Source of the DNA: JBBPZA01 sp963797015
GTDB taxonomy: Bacteria; Actinomycetota; Thermoleophilia; Solirubrobacterales; Solirubrobacteraceae
Assembly (NCBI GenBank): GCA_963797015.1
Contig: CAWCNV010000006.1
Location: 372,001-436,000, forward strand
Direction: 5' to 3'
Length of the DNA: 64,000 bases
In this document: one piece after another, positions 38,794-47,047 of the stretch
Layout: each line of letters opens with the position of its first letter
How positions within the stretch are numbered: position 1 is the first letter of the stretch
Notes under the pieces: generated by a model
What the model was told of the DNA's origin: nothing
What the model saw: only the letters and a program-made list of their open reading frames with translations
Databases searched by the model: none
Position numbers and translations under genes: made by a program

Positions 38794-39926
38794 CCGTCCG
38801 CGCCACGAAACGCGGCCGCGAGCGCAGCTCGCTCGACGGCGCCCGAGCCGACGTGCTCATCTGCGGAGCCAGCTTCGCCGGGCTAGCGGTGGCGCGAGAG
38901 CTGGCGGGCGCGGGCGCCGACGTACTGCTCGTCGACCGCTACGAGATCGGCGAGCGGGCGACGTCGGCGTGCGCGGCGCCGACGCCGTGGCTACACGCGA
39001 TGGGCGTCGAGGACTCGATCCGCGCCGAGCTTCCCTACATGACCTTCACCACCCCGCACGGGAGCGTGCGCTATCGCCTGCCCTGGAGCTGGTCCGCGTT
39101 CGACTACCGCGAACTGTGCCGTCTGCTTTGGGAGCAGTGCGGGGATGCGCGCTTCGAGACGGCCAAGGTGGAGGGCCGCGAGGGCTCCGCCGTCGTCACC
39201 GACCGTGGGACCCTCTTTTCCGACCTGATCGTCGATGCCCTCGGCTGGCGACGCGTGCTCGCCTCGCCGCACTACCAGCCGCCCGACGCGCCGCTCTCGC
39301 GCGGCCTCGAGGTCCACCCGCACGTGCAGGGCTCCGACGACGCGCTCGACGTGTGGATCGAGCGTTCGCTGGTGCGGCGTGGCTACGGCTGGCGCGTGCC
39401 GGCGGGGGGCGAGGCGCGCGTCGGCGTGGGCTCCTACGACCCGCGGCGGCACGTGAAGGAGCCGACCGTTGCGCTGGCGCAGCGGCTCGCCGCGGACCCC
39501 GTCCGCTACCAGGGCAACTGGTTCCCACACCGCCTGCGCCCCGCCGCGCACGACGGGGTGTTCTTCGTCGGCGACTCCGCCGGCCACTGCTTCCCGCTCT
39601 CGGGCGAGGGCATCCGCACCGCCTTCTACTTCGGCATCGCCTGCGGCCGCGAGCTGCGCGCGGTCCTCGCCGGCGAGCGCTCGCGCTCCCAGGCGCTCCA
39701 GCGCTACGGCGCGTTCAGCGCCGGACACGCACGAGCGTTCGCGATCGCCCTGCGCCTGCAGCGCCTGGTCCCGGCACTGCCGCCGCGCGCCCTGACCGCG
39801 CTGCTCCGCGCGCTGGGATCATCGCAGCGGCTGATCGACCGCTCGTTCGGGTGGTACCTCGACCAGGTCCCCCCGGCGTTCGCCGAACCCGCCGCCGTGG
39901 CGGAGCGGGTTCCCGTCGCGGCCTAG
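38790..39926 (+). CDS. Geranylgeranyl reductase-family FAD oxidoreductase (paralogue 1)
   Basis: A 378-residue flavoprotein. FAD motif VLICGASFAGLAVARELAGAGADV (split by no gap, residues 22-45) and the second FAD motif GVFFVGDSAGHCFPLSGEGI. The family reduces prenyl double bonds or acts on polyprenyl/quinone substrates. It starts MTVRATKRGRE and is strikingly similar along its whole length to the gene at 62109-63257. Coupled to phytoene synthase (ATGA). The stop lies in a palindrome, CTAGATCTAG, shared with the convergent small gene. Confidence 0.85.
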   Translation: MTVRATKRGRERSSLDGARADVLICGASFAGLAVARELAGAGADVLLVDRYEIGERATSACAAPTPWLHAMGVEDSIRAELPYMTFTTPHGSVRYRLPWSWSAFDYRELCRLLWEQCGDARFETAKVEGREGSAVVTDRGTLFSDLIVDALGWRRVLASPHYQPPDAPLSRGLEVHPHVQGSDDALDVWIERSLVRRGYGWRVPAGGEARVGVGSYDPRRHVKEPTVALAQRLAADPVRYQGNWFPHRLRPAAHDGVFFVGDSAGHCFPLSGEGIRTAFYFGIACGRELRAVLAGERSRSQALQRYGAFSAGHARAFAIALRLQRLVPALPPRALTALLRALGSSQRLIDRSFGWYLDQVPPAFAEPAAVAERVPVAA

Positions 39927-39928
39927 AT

Positions 39929-40114
39929 CTAGTTGCCCAGCACGCGGGAGAGCTTCTCCTCGCCGCGCTCGACGTCGTAGTCGTCGCGGTCGGGGTTCGC
40001 CCTCGGGTGCATCTGGGCCTCGGTCGGCGGCTGCTGGCCCGGCGCCTCCTGCACACGGCGCAGCCGGTCGACGACTGGGTCGCGGTGGGGTGGATTGGTT
40101 TCGATCGGGGACAT
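39929..40114 (-). CDS. Small hydrophilic protein, unknown
   Basis: A 61-residue protein starting MSPIETNPPHRDPVVDRLRR from the ATG at 40114; a longer frame starts at 40159 but overlaps the hisIE promoter. Rich in Pro, Arg, Asp and Glu, ending YDVERGEEKLSRVLGN. No recognised domain. It is convergent with the reductase gene, their stops lying within CTAGATCTAG, and divergent from hisIE. It may be real given the clean position between genes. Confidence 0.5.
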   Translation of the reverse strand: MSPIETNPPHRDPVVDRLRRVQEAPGQQPPTEAQMHPRANPDRDDYDVERGEEKLSRVLGN

Positions 40115-40160
40115 GCTTGTGGGCTTCCATGCGAGCGCCGGGCGCAAACCTGCCCGCACC

Positions 40161-40166
40161 TAAACT
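40161..40166 (+). promoter_or_regulatory. -10 box (TAAACT) of the hisIE-trp operon
   Basis: TAAACT ends 10 nt before the ATG at 40177. It is the only promoter candidate ahead of hisIE-trpEGDC; no leader peptide or attenuator precedes it. Confidence 0.5.
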
Positions 40167-40176
40167 CTTCGTAATC

Positions 40177-40782
40177 ATGGAGGACGCCGAGATCGGCTAC
40201 GACGAGCGCGGCCTGGTGCCGTGCGTCGTGCAGGACTGGCGCACGGGCGAGGTGCTGACGCTCGCCTACATGAACGCCGAGGCGCTGGAGCTCACGCGGC
40301 GCACGGGCGAGGTGCACTTCTGGAGTCGCTCGCGCCGCGAGCTGTGGCGCAAGGGCGAGACGAGCGGCAACGTGCTGCGCCTGCGCGCGCTGCGCGCCGA
40401 CTGCGATCGCGATGCGCTGCTCGCGCTCGTGGAGCCGGCGGGGCCGGCGTGCCACACCGGCGAGCGGACGTGCTTCCACAACGGCGACCGCGGCGCGCGG
40501 GCACCGCACGAGGCGCTGCCCGAGCTCGAGCGCACGCTCGCGGCGCGCGCCGCCGCGCGCCCGGCCGGGTCGTACACGGTCGAGCTGCTCGACGACCCGC
40601 CCAGGATCGGGGCCAAGGTCGAGGAGGAGGCCGAGGAGGTGGCGCGTGCGGCCCGCGAGGAGGAGGACGAGCGGGTGGCGTCCGAGGCGGCCGACGTCCT
40701 CTACCACCTCGCAGTCCTGCTCCGGAGCCGCGACCTCGCGCTGACCGACGCCGAGGAGGTCCTCAATGGCCGTCGCCGCTGA
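40177..40782 (+). CDS. hisIE: Bifunctional phosphoribosyl-AMP cyclohydrolase/phosphoribosyl-ATP pyrophosphatase
   Basis: Catalyses steps 2 and 3 of histidine synthesis. HisI part (about 1-112): MNAEALELTRRTGEVHFWSRSR, KGETSGN and the metal/active-site cysteines DCDRDALL, CHTGERTCF. HisE part (about 115-201): GSYTVELLDDPPRIGAKVEEEAEEVARA, a MazG-like fold with E-E-x-x-E metal ligands. 201 residues. It heads an operon with trpE 42 nt downstream, although the rest of the his genes are elsewhere. Confidence 0.94.
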   Translation: MEDAEIGYDERGLVPCVVQDWRTGEVLTLAYMNAEALELTRRTGEVHFWSRSRRELWRKGETSGNVLRLRALRADCDRDALLALVEPAGPACHTGERTCFHNGDRGARAPHEALPELERTLAARAAARPAGSYTVELLDDPPRIGAKVEEEAEEVARAAREEEDERVASEAADVLYHLAVLLRSRDLALTDAEEVLNGRRR

Positions 40783-40824
40783 GAGGCCGCGAAGCGGGCC
40801 GCTCCCCGCGGCGAGGGGCGGCGG

Positions 40825-42297
40825 ATGATGGCCGTCGCCGCTGAGGCCCCCGCCGCCGCGCCCTCGCTCGACGAGGTGCGCGAGCTGGCGCGCGAGCACA
40901 ACCTGATCCCGCTCCGCCAGACATTCATCGAGGACTGCGAGACGCCTGTGTCGGCGTTCCTCAAGCTGCGCGAGGCCGGGCCGTCGTTCCTGCTCGAGTC
41001 CGCCGACCAGGGCCAGCGCGTGGGACGCTACTCGTTCATCGGCTTCCGCCCGCGCCGCGTCGTGCGCTGGTCGCTGGGCGACCCCGGCGATCCCTACGCG
41101 CTCGCGGCTGCCGAGGTGGGCCGCTTCTCGCAGGCGCCGCTGCTCGACCTGCCGCCGTTCGCCGGCGGCGCCGTGGGGATCTTCGGCTATGACCTCGTGC
41201 GCGGCGTCGAGCCGCTCGGCCCGCCCAATCCCGATCGCCTCGGGATCCCTGATCTCGCGCTGATGCTCTCCGACGTGCTCGTGGTCTTCGACCACCTCAA
41301 GCACACCGTCACCGTGCTCGCCAACGTCTACGCCGAGGAGGACGAGATCGAGCGCTCCTACGCGCAGGCGCTCGGCGCGATCCAGGAGGTGCGCCGGCGC
41401 CTGGCCGGGCCCGTCCCACGCCCCGAGCGGCCAGCGCCCGGCTCTCGCTCGATGCCGGAGTTCGAGCCCAACATGCCGCGCGAGCGCTTCGAGGCGATGG
41501 TCGCGCGGATCGTCGAGTACGTGCACGCGGGCGACGCCTTCCAGGTCGTGCCCTCGCAGCGCTGGAGCGCGCCGGTCCCGATCGACGCGTTCTCGATCTA
41601 CCGCGGCCTGCGCGCGGTGAACCCGAGCCCGTACATGTACTTCCTGGACTTCGAGGACTTCCAGGTCGCGGGCGCGAGCCCCGAGCCGCTGCTCACGGTC
41701 GCCGGGCGGACGGTCTCGACGCGGCCGATCGCCGGAACGCGGCCGCGCGGCGCCGACGCGGCGCAGGACGTGCGCATCGCCGACGAGCTGCTGTCCGACG
41801 AGAAGGAGCGCGCCGAGCACGTGATGCTCGTCGACCTCGGTCGCAACGACCTGGGGCGGGTGTCGGAGTACGGGAGCGTGACCGTGGACACCTTCATGGC
41901 CGTCGAGACCTACTCGCACGTCATGCACATCGTCTCGTCGGTGAGCGGGCGCCTGCGGCCGGAGGTCGGGGCGATGGACGCGCTGCGCTCGGTGCTCCCC
42001 GCGGGTACCCTCTCGGGCGCCCCGAAGGTCCGCGCGATGCAGATCATCGACGAGCTCGAGCCGGTCAAGCGCGGTTCCTACGGCGGCGCGATCGGCTACC
42101 TCTCCTACACGGGCGACCTGGACACCTGCATCCACATCCGCACCGTGGTGGTGAAGGACGGCGTGGCGCATATCCAGGCCGGCGGCGGCACGGTGGCCGA
42201 CGCGCGGCCCGATTACGAGTACGAGGAGTCGGTGGCCAAGGCGCGCGGCGTCCTCGCCGCGATCGAGCTCGCGATCTCCCAGCCGGAGTGGCCGTGA
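40825..42297 (+). CDS. trpE: Anthranilate synthase component I
   Basis: Converts chorismate plus ammonia (from TrpG) to anthranilate, the first step of tryptophan synthesis. 490 residues. N-terminal regulatory part contains LLESADQGQRVGRYSFIGF, where tryptophan feedback inhibitors bind the LLES-type motif; the chorismate-binding domain has PSPYMYFL, GTRPRG, DEKERAEHVMLVDLGRND and LSGAPKVRAM. Start ATG 40825 or 40828. The first codons repeat the end of hisIE (18-bp direct repeat). Stop overlaps the trpG start (GTGA). Confidence 0.96.
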   Translation: MMAVAAEAPAAAPSLDEVRELAREHNLIPLRQTFIEDCETPVSAFLKLREAGPSFLLESADQGQRVGRYSFIGFRPRRVVRWSLGDPGDPYALAAAEVGRFSQAPLLDLPPFAGGAVGIFGYDLVRGVEPLGPPNPDRLGIPDLALMLSDVLVVFDHLKHTVTVLANVYAEEDEIERSYAQALGAIQEVRRRLAGPVPRPERPAPGSRSMPEFEPNMPRERFEAMVARIVEYVHAGDAFQVVPSQRWSAPVPIDAFSIYRGLRAVNPSPYMYFLDFEDFQVAGASPEPLLTVAGRTVSTRPIAGTRPRGADAAQDVRIADELLSDEKERAEHVMLVDLGRNDLGRVSEYGSVTVDTFMAVETYSHVMHIVSSVSGRLRPEVGAMDALRSVLPAGTLSGAPKVRAMQIIDELEPVKRGSYGGAIGYLSYTGDLDTCIHIRTVVVKDGVAHIQAGGGTVADARPDYEYEESVAKARGVLAAIELAISQPEWP

Positions 42298-43265
42298 AGG
42301 TCCTCGTCCTCGACAACTACGACTCCTTCACCTACAACCTCGTCCAGTACCTGGGTGAGCTCGGGGCGCAGGTCGAGGCAGTACGCAACGACCGCGCGAC
42401 GGTGGACGACCTCCTCGGCCGCGGCTATGACCGCGTGGTCGTCTCGCCCGGTCCCTGCACTCCGAACGAGGCCGGCACATCGCTCGAGGTCGTGCGGCGC
42501 TTTCCCGAGCACGGCACGCCGCTGCTGGGCGTGTGCCTGGGACACCAGTCGCTGGCCCAGGCCTTCGGCGGGAAGGTCGTCCAGCACCGACCGGTGCACG
42601 GCAAGACGACGACGATCGAGCACGACGGCCGCACGGTGTTCGCCGGGCTCCCCAGCCCGCTGACCGTGGGCCGCTACCACTCGCTCGTGGTCGACCCCGA
42701 GCTTCCGGCCGAGCTCGAGCGGACCGCCTTCGGGGGCGACGTGCTCATGGGCATCCGCCACCGCGAGCTGCCCGCCGAGGGCGTCCAGTTCCACCCCGAG
42801 TCCGTGCTGACCGACCACGGCAAGGCGCTGCTGCGCAACTTCCTCGGGACGGCGCCGGGCGCGGGAGGCGGCGATCCCGCGGCGGTCGTGCGGGCCTATG
42901 TCGACATGTGCAACCTGCATACCGGCGACCCGCGCGAGGTCCTCCCGCTGGTGTGCGAGGACTTCGTCATGCGCGAGGCGACGGCGCTGCCCGGGGCGGC
43001 GGTCGTCGAGGGCCACGACGCCTTCGTGCGCTACATGCAGGGGTGGCGCAGCAACTGGTCGTGGTGGCGCTGGAGTCCCCAGGAGATCGTCGTCGCCGGC
43101 GACAAGGTGTTCATGACTGCCGAGATCGAGCTGCGCGGCCGGCGCAGCGACGCGACCGTCACGCGCCGTTGGGCCTACTCGTTCACCGTGCGCGACGGCA
43201 AGCTGGCGAGCCAGGACGGCTTCGACGACGAGGCCGCCGCGCGCGCCGCCGCCGGAATCTCCTGA
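42294..43265 (+). CDS. trpG: Anthranilate synthase component II fused to a SnoaL-like domain
   Basis: Glutamine amidotransferase that supplies ammonia to TrpE. Residues 1-195 are a complete class I amidotransferase with Cys81 (LLGVCLGHQ), His167 and Glu169 (QFHPES). A further 125 residues follow without a stop: DPAAVVRAYVDMCNLHTGD, then AAVVEGHDAFVRYMQGWRSN and WAYSFTVRDGKLASQDGF. This is a SnoaL/NTF2-like fold, normally a separate protein of unknown small-molecule function. The GTG at 42294 overlaps the trpE stop; GTG 42288 is an alternative. trpD follows with no gap. Confidence 0.93.
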   Translation: MKVLVLDNYDSFTYNLVQYLGELGAQVEAVRNDRATVDDLLGRGYDRVVVSPGPCTPNEAGTSLEVVRRFPEHGTPLLGVCLGHQSLAQAFGGKVVQHRPVHGKTTTIEHDGRTVFAGLPSPLTVGRYHSLVVDPELPAELERTAFGGDVLMGIRHRELPAEGVQFHPESVLTDHGKALLRNFLGTAPGAGGGDPAAVVRAYVDMCNLHTGDPREVLPLVCEDFVMREATALPGAAVVEGHDAFVRYMQGWRSNWSWWRWSPQEIVVAGDKVFMTAEIELRGRRSDATVTRRWAYSFTVRDGKLASQDGFDDEAAARAAAGIS

Positions 43266-44303
43266 GTGCCCAACCCCGTCCTCACCCGCGCCATCGACGC
43301 CGTTGCTTCGAGCCGCGACCTGTCGGCCGACGAGGCCGCCGCGGTGCTGCGCGAGGTGATGACCGACAACGCCTCGGAGGTCGAGATCGCGGGCTTCCTC
43401 ATCGGCCTGCGGGCCAAGGGCGAGACCGTCGACGAGCTCACCGGGCTGGCGCGAACCATGCGCGAGCTGGCGGCCTCCGTGCAGGTCGCCGACGACGACC
43501 TGCTCGACACCGCGGGCACCGGCGGCGGGCGGCCGAGCTTCAACGTCTCGACAACGGCGGCGCTGATCGCCGCCGGCGCCGGCTGCCGCGTGGCCAAGCA
43601 CGGCAACCGCTCGGCGACGAGCCGCTCGGGCTCGGCCGACGTGCTCGAGGCGCTCGGGGTGCGAATCGATTTGGGCCCCGGTGAGGTCGCCGACTGCATC
43701 CGCGACGTCGGCTTCGGCTTCATGTTCGCCCCGTCGCACCACGCGGCGACGCGCTGGGTCGTGCCCGTGCGCAAGGAGCTTGCGGTCCGCACGATCTTCA
43801 ACTTCCTCGGGCCGCTCACCAATCCGGCGGGCGCCACGCGCCAGCTGATCGGCGTCTCCGATCCCGCCTACCTCGAGGTCATGGCCGGCGCGATCGCGCG
43901 CCTGGGCGCCCGGCGGGCGTTGGTAGTGTCCAGCGAAGACGGGATGGACGAGCTCTCAACCTCCGCAGCCACCCATGTCGTGGAGGTCGACGGCCCGAGG
44001 ATCGAGCGCTACGCGATCGCACCGGAGGACCTCGGCCTCGAGCGCGTCCCAGAGACCGCGATCGGAGGCGGCGACCCCGAGCACAACGCGCGTGCCACGC
44101 GCTCGATCCTGGCCGGGGAGCCGGGCCCAGAGCGCGACCTGGCGGTGCTCAACGGCGGCGCGGCGATCTACGCCGGCGGCGCGGCGGAGTCGCTCGCCGA
44201 AGGGGTCCAGGCCGCGCAGCGCGCGATCGACGACGGGTCGGCGGCCGCGGCGCTCGAGCGCTTCGTGGCGAAGACCCGCGAGCTGGCGGCGACGCGCGCG
44301 TGA
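43266..44303 (+). CDS. trpD: Anthranilate phosphoribosyltransferase
   Basis: Transfers phosphoribosyl to anthranilate. 345 residues. The PRPP-binding loop DTAGTGGGRPSFNVSTTAA and KHGNRSATSRSGSADVLEALG, and the anthranilate site FNFLGPLTNPA, are present. The GTG start directly abuts the trpG stop. GTGA overlap with trpC. Confidence 0.95.
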   Translation: MPNPVLTRAIDAVASSRDLSADEAAAVLREVMTDNASEVEIAGFLIGLRAKGETVDELTGLARTMRELAASVQVADDDLLDTAGTGGGRPSFNVSTTAALIAAGAGCRVAKHGNRSATSRSGSADVLEALGVRIDLGPGEVADCIRDVGFGFMFAPSHHAATRWVVPVRKELAVRTIFNFLGPLTNPAGATRQLIGVSDPAYLEVMAGAIARLGARRALVVSSEDGMDELSTSAATHVVEVDGPRIERYAIAPEDLGLERVPETAIGGGDPEHNARATRSILAGEPGPERDLAVLNGGAAIYAGGAAESLAEGVQAAQRAIDDGSAAAALERFVAKTRELAATRA

Positions 44304-45091
44304 ACGTGCTGGAGCGGATCGTCGAGTCGACGCGCGCCGACATCGAGCGGCGCCGGCGCGAGGTCCCGCTGGACGAGCTCGAGTCACAGCTCGCGCGCCG
44401 CGACGAGCGGCCGTTCTCAGAGGCCTTGATCCGCCCCGGGATCTCGGTGATAGCCGAGTACAAGCGCCGCTCGCCGTCCGCCGGCTCGCTGAGCCCATCG
44501 ACCGAGGTGGCCGACGTCGTCCGCGCCTACGAGCGCGGCGGCGCGGCCGCGATCTCGGTGCTGACCGAGCGCGCGCACTTCGAGGGCTCGCTCGAGGACC
44601 TGCACGCCGCCCGCGGCGCGTCGCAGCTCGCGATCCTGCGCAAGGACTTCGTCGTCGACCCCTACCAGCTCTACGAATCGGCGGCTGCCGGCGCCGACGC
44701 CGTTCTGCTGATCGTCGCGGCGCTCCACCCCGACGACCTCGCCGGCCTGCACGCCGAAGCGCTGGCCCTGGACCTCGACGTGCTCGTCGAGGTCCATGAC
44801 GAGCACGAGCTCGCGGTCGCGCTGGAGACCGACGCCGACGTGATCGGCATAAACAACCGCAACCTCGGCGACCTCACGGTCGACACCCAGCGCACCTTCG
44901 AGCTGCTGCCCGACGTGCCGGCGGGCAAGACGGTCGTCGCCGAGTCGGGCTTCAGCACGCGCGAGGAGCTCGATGAGCTCGAGCGGGTCGGCATAGACGC
45001 CGTCCTGGTCGGCGAAGCGCTGATGCGGTCCGGCGACGTCGAGGCCGCGTGCCGCGAGCTCGCCGGCGGAGGCGAGGAGCCGGAGATCTAG
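44300..45091 (+). CDS. trpC: Indole-3-glycerol phosphate synthase
   Basis: TIM-barrel enzyme closing the indole ring. 263 residues. VIAEYKRRSPSAGSLSP (catalytic Lys), LRKDFVVDPYQLYE, LVEVHDEHEL, IGINNRNLGDLTVD and VAESGF motifs are all in place. The last gene of the hisIE-trpEGDC unit; a hairpin follows. Confidence 0.95.
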   Translation: MNVLERIVESTRADIERRRREVPLDELESQLARRDERPFSEALIRPGISVIAEYKRRSPSAGSLSPSTEVADVVRAYERGGAAAISVLTERAHFEGSLEDLHAARGASQLAILRKDFVVDPYQLYESAAAGADAVLLIVAALHPDDLAGLHAEALALDLDVLVEVHDEHELAVALETDADVIGINNRNLGDLTVDTQRTFELLPDVPAGKTVVAESGFSTREELDELERVGIDAVLVGEALMRSGDVEAACRELAGGGEEPEI

Positions 45092-45095
45092 GGCA

Positions 45096-45129
45096 GCCGT
45101 TCTCCGCCCCGCGCACGCGGGCGAACGGC
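45096..45129 (+). terminator. Hairpin after trpC
   Basis: Outer arms GCCGTTC (45096-45102) and GAACGGC (45123-45129) enclose a second GC pairing (CCCGCG with CGCGGG), giving a long hairpin. No U-tract. It separates the trpC end from the trpF promoter. Confidence 0.55.
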
Positions 45130-45204
45130 ATCGGCGGCCGATCTCCCTCCCTTCGTCGCCCGCCGTTCGTCCCGCGCACCGGCTACGAAAGGCGGTAGCG
45201 CGCC

Positions 45205-45210
45205 TACCAT
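45205..45210 (+). promoter_or_regulatory. -10 box (TACCAT) of trpFBA, leaderless
   Basis: TACCAT ends 8 nt before the trpF ATG at 45219, marking a second trp transcription unit. Confidence 0.55.
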
Positions 45211-45218
45211 GGACCGCG

Positions 45219-45875
45219 ATGAGCTCGCGGCCCAAGGTCAAGATCTGTGGCGTGACGAACCTCGAGGACGCGCGGCTTGCCGCCGACCTCGGGGCGTGGG
45301 CGGTGGGGATGGTCTTCTACGAGGCCTCGCTGCGGCGCTGCGAGACGGCCGCGGCCGCCGCGATCTCGGGCGCCCTGCGGCGCAAGACCGAGGTGTGCGG
45401 CGTGTTCGTCAATGCGCCGCTGGACGAAGTCGTCGGGATGGCCGACGGCTTGGGGCTGAGCATGGTGCAGCTGCACGGCGACGAGGGGCCGAGCTTCTGC
45501 GACGAGGTCGCGCGTCGCACCGGCGCGCGCGTGATCAAGGCGATGCGCATCCGCTCGCGGGCCGACATCCAGGCGCTCAGCGCCTTCCGGCGCGTGAACT
45601 TCCACCTGCTCGACACCCACTCCGAGACGTTGCCGGGCGGGACCGGCGAGAGCTTCGACTGGGAGCTCGCGCGGGCGCGCAGCGCGCACGTGCCGCTGGT
45701 GCTGTCCGGGGGCCTGCGCGCCGGCAACGTCGCGGGCGCGATCGAGGCCACGCGGCCGTTCGCGGTGGACGTGGCGAGCGGCGTCGAGGCCGCCCCGGGC
45801 CGCAAGGATCCCGAACGGCTGACGGCTTTCTTCGAGGCGGTCCGGGCCGCCACGCCCGAGCCGGTCTCGTCGTGA
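45219..45875 (+). CDS. trpF: Phosphoribosylanthranilate isomerase
   Basis: Amadori isomerase of the tryptophan pathway. 218 residues, TIM barrel. KICGVTNLEDA (catalytic Cys), VQLHGDEG, LLDTHSETLPGGTGESFDW and VDVASGVEA (catalytic Asp) are conserved. Its stop overlaps the trpB start (GTGA). Confidence 0.95.
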   Translation: MSSRPKVKICGVTNLEDARLAADLGAWAVGMVFYEASLRRCETAAAAAISGALRRKTEVCGVFVNAPLDEVVGMADGLGLSMVQLHGDEGPSFCDEVARRTGARVIKAMRIRSRADIQALSAFRRVNFHLLDTHSETLPGGTGESFDWELARARSAHVPLVLSGGLRAGNVAGAIEATRPFAVDVASGVEAAPGRKDPERLTAFFEAVRAATPEPVSS

Positions 45876-47047
45876 GCGCGCGCACCGAGCTCGGGGTCGA
45901 GCACCGGTTCGGGCGCTACGGGGGGCAGTACGTCCCCGAGACGCTGATGCCCGCGCTGGCCGAGCTCGAGGCGGCGTGGGTGGCCGCGCTCCAGGACGCC
46001 GGCTTCCGCGCCGAGCTGGCGGCTCTGCTGCGCGACTACGCCGGCCGCCCGACGCCGCTGTTCCTCGCCGAGCGCCTGAGCGAGCGCGCCGGAAGGGCGG
46101 TGCTGCTCAAGCGCGAGGACCTGCTCCACACCGGGGCGCACAAGCTCAACAACGCGCTCGGCCAGGCGCTGCTCGCCCGCCGCATGGGCAAGCCGCGGAT
46201 CATCGCCGAGACGGGCGCGGGCCAGCACGGGGTCGCGAGCGCGACGGCGTGCGCGCTGCTCGACCTCGAGTGCGTCGTGTACATGGGCACCGAGGACATC
46301 CGCCGCCAGCGCCCCAACGTGGAGCGCATGGAGCTGCTGGGCGCGCGCGTCGTCCCCGTCGAGGCCGGGGCCCGCACGCTCAAGGAGGCGGTCAGCGAGG
46401 CGATCCGCGACTGGGTCGCGAACGTCGCGAACACCCACTACATCATCGGCTCCTCCGTCGGCCCGGCCCCCTATCCGGCGCTCGTCCGCGACCTGCAGCG
46501 CGTGATCGGCGACGAGGCACGCGCCCAGGTGCTCGAGCGCGAGGGAAGGCTGCCCGACCGCGTGATCGCCTGCGTGGGCGGCGGCTCGAACGCGATCGGG
46601 ACCTTCACCCCGTTCGTCGCCGACGAGGCCGTCGAGCTGATCGGCGTCGAGGCCGGCGGCGAGGGCCTCGACGGCGACCGCCACGGCGCTCCGCTCACCG
46701 CGGGAGGCCGCGCGGGCGTTCTGCACGGCTCGCTCTCCGCGGTGATGCAGGACGAGGAGGGCCAGATCGCCGAGGCGCACTCCGTCTCGGCCGGGCTCGA
46801 CTACCCGGGCAGCGGGCCCGAGCACGCCTGGCTGCGCGACTCCGGCCGCGCGCGCTACGTGGCGGTGTCCGACGAGCAGGCGCTCGAGGCCTTCCGCCTG
46901 TGCTGCCGGCTCGAGGGGATCATCCCCGCGCTGGAGTCCGCGCACGCGCTCGCCTGGACGCTGGCAGAGGGCGGCGGCGAGCTCGACCTCGTGTGCCTCT
47001 CGGGCCGCGGCGACAAGGACCTCGCCGAGGTGCTCGCGCGGTCGTGA
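45872..47047 (+). CDS. trpB: Tryptophan synthase beta chain
   Basis: PLP enzyme joining indole and serine. 391 residues. RFGRYGGQYVPETLMPAL at the N-terminus, the PLP lysine in LHTGAHKLNNALGQ, ETGAGQHGVA, and the phosphate loop VGGGSNAIGTF. Coupled to trpF and to trpA by 4-nt overlaps. Confidence 0.97.
   Translation: MSARTELGVEHRFGRYGGQYVPETLMPALAELEAAWVAALQDAGFRAELAALLRDYAGRPTPLFLAERLSERAGRAVLLKREDLLHTGAHKLNNALGQALLARRMGKPRIIAETGAGQHGVASATACALLDLECVVYMGTEDIRRQRPNVERMELLGARVVPVEAGARTLKEAVSEAIRDWVANVANTHYIIGSSVGPAPYPALVRDLQRVIGDEARAQVLEREGRLPDRVIACVGGGSNAIGTFTPFVADEAVELIGVEAGGEGLDGDRHGAPLTAGGRAGVLHGSLSAVMQDEEGQIAEAHSVSAGLDYPGSGPEHAWLRDSGRARYVAVSDEQALEAFRLCCRLEGIIPALESAHALAWTLAEGGGELDLVCLSGRGDKDLAEVLARS

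Noticed and set aside
45092..45218. A tryptophan leader peptide/attenuator before trpF
   Set aside because: No short ORF with Trp codons and no alternative hairpins with a U-tract.
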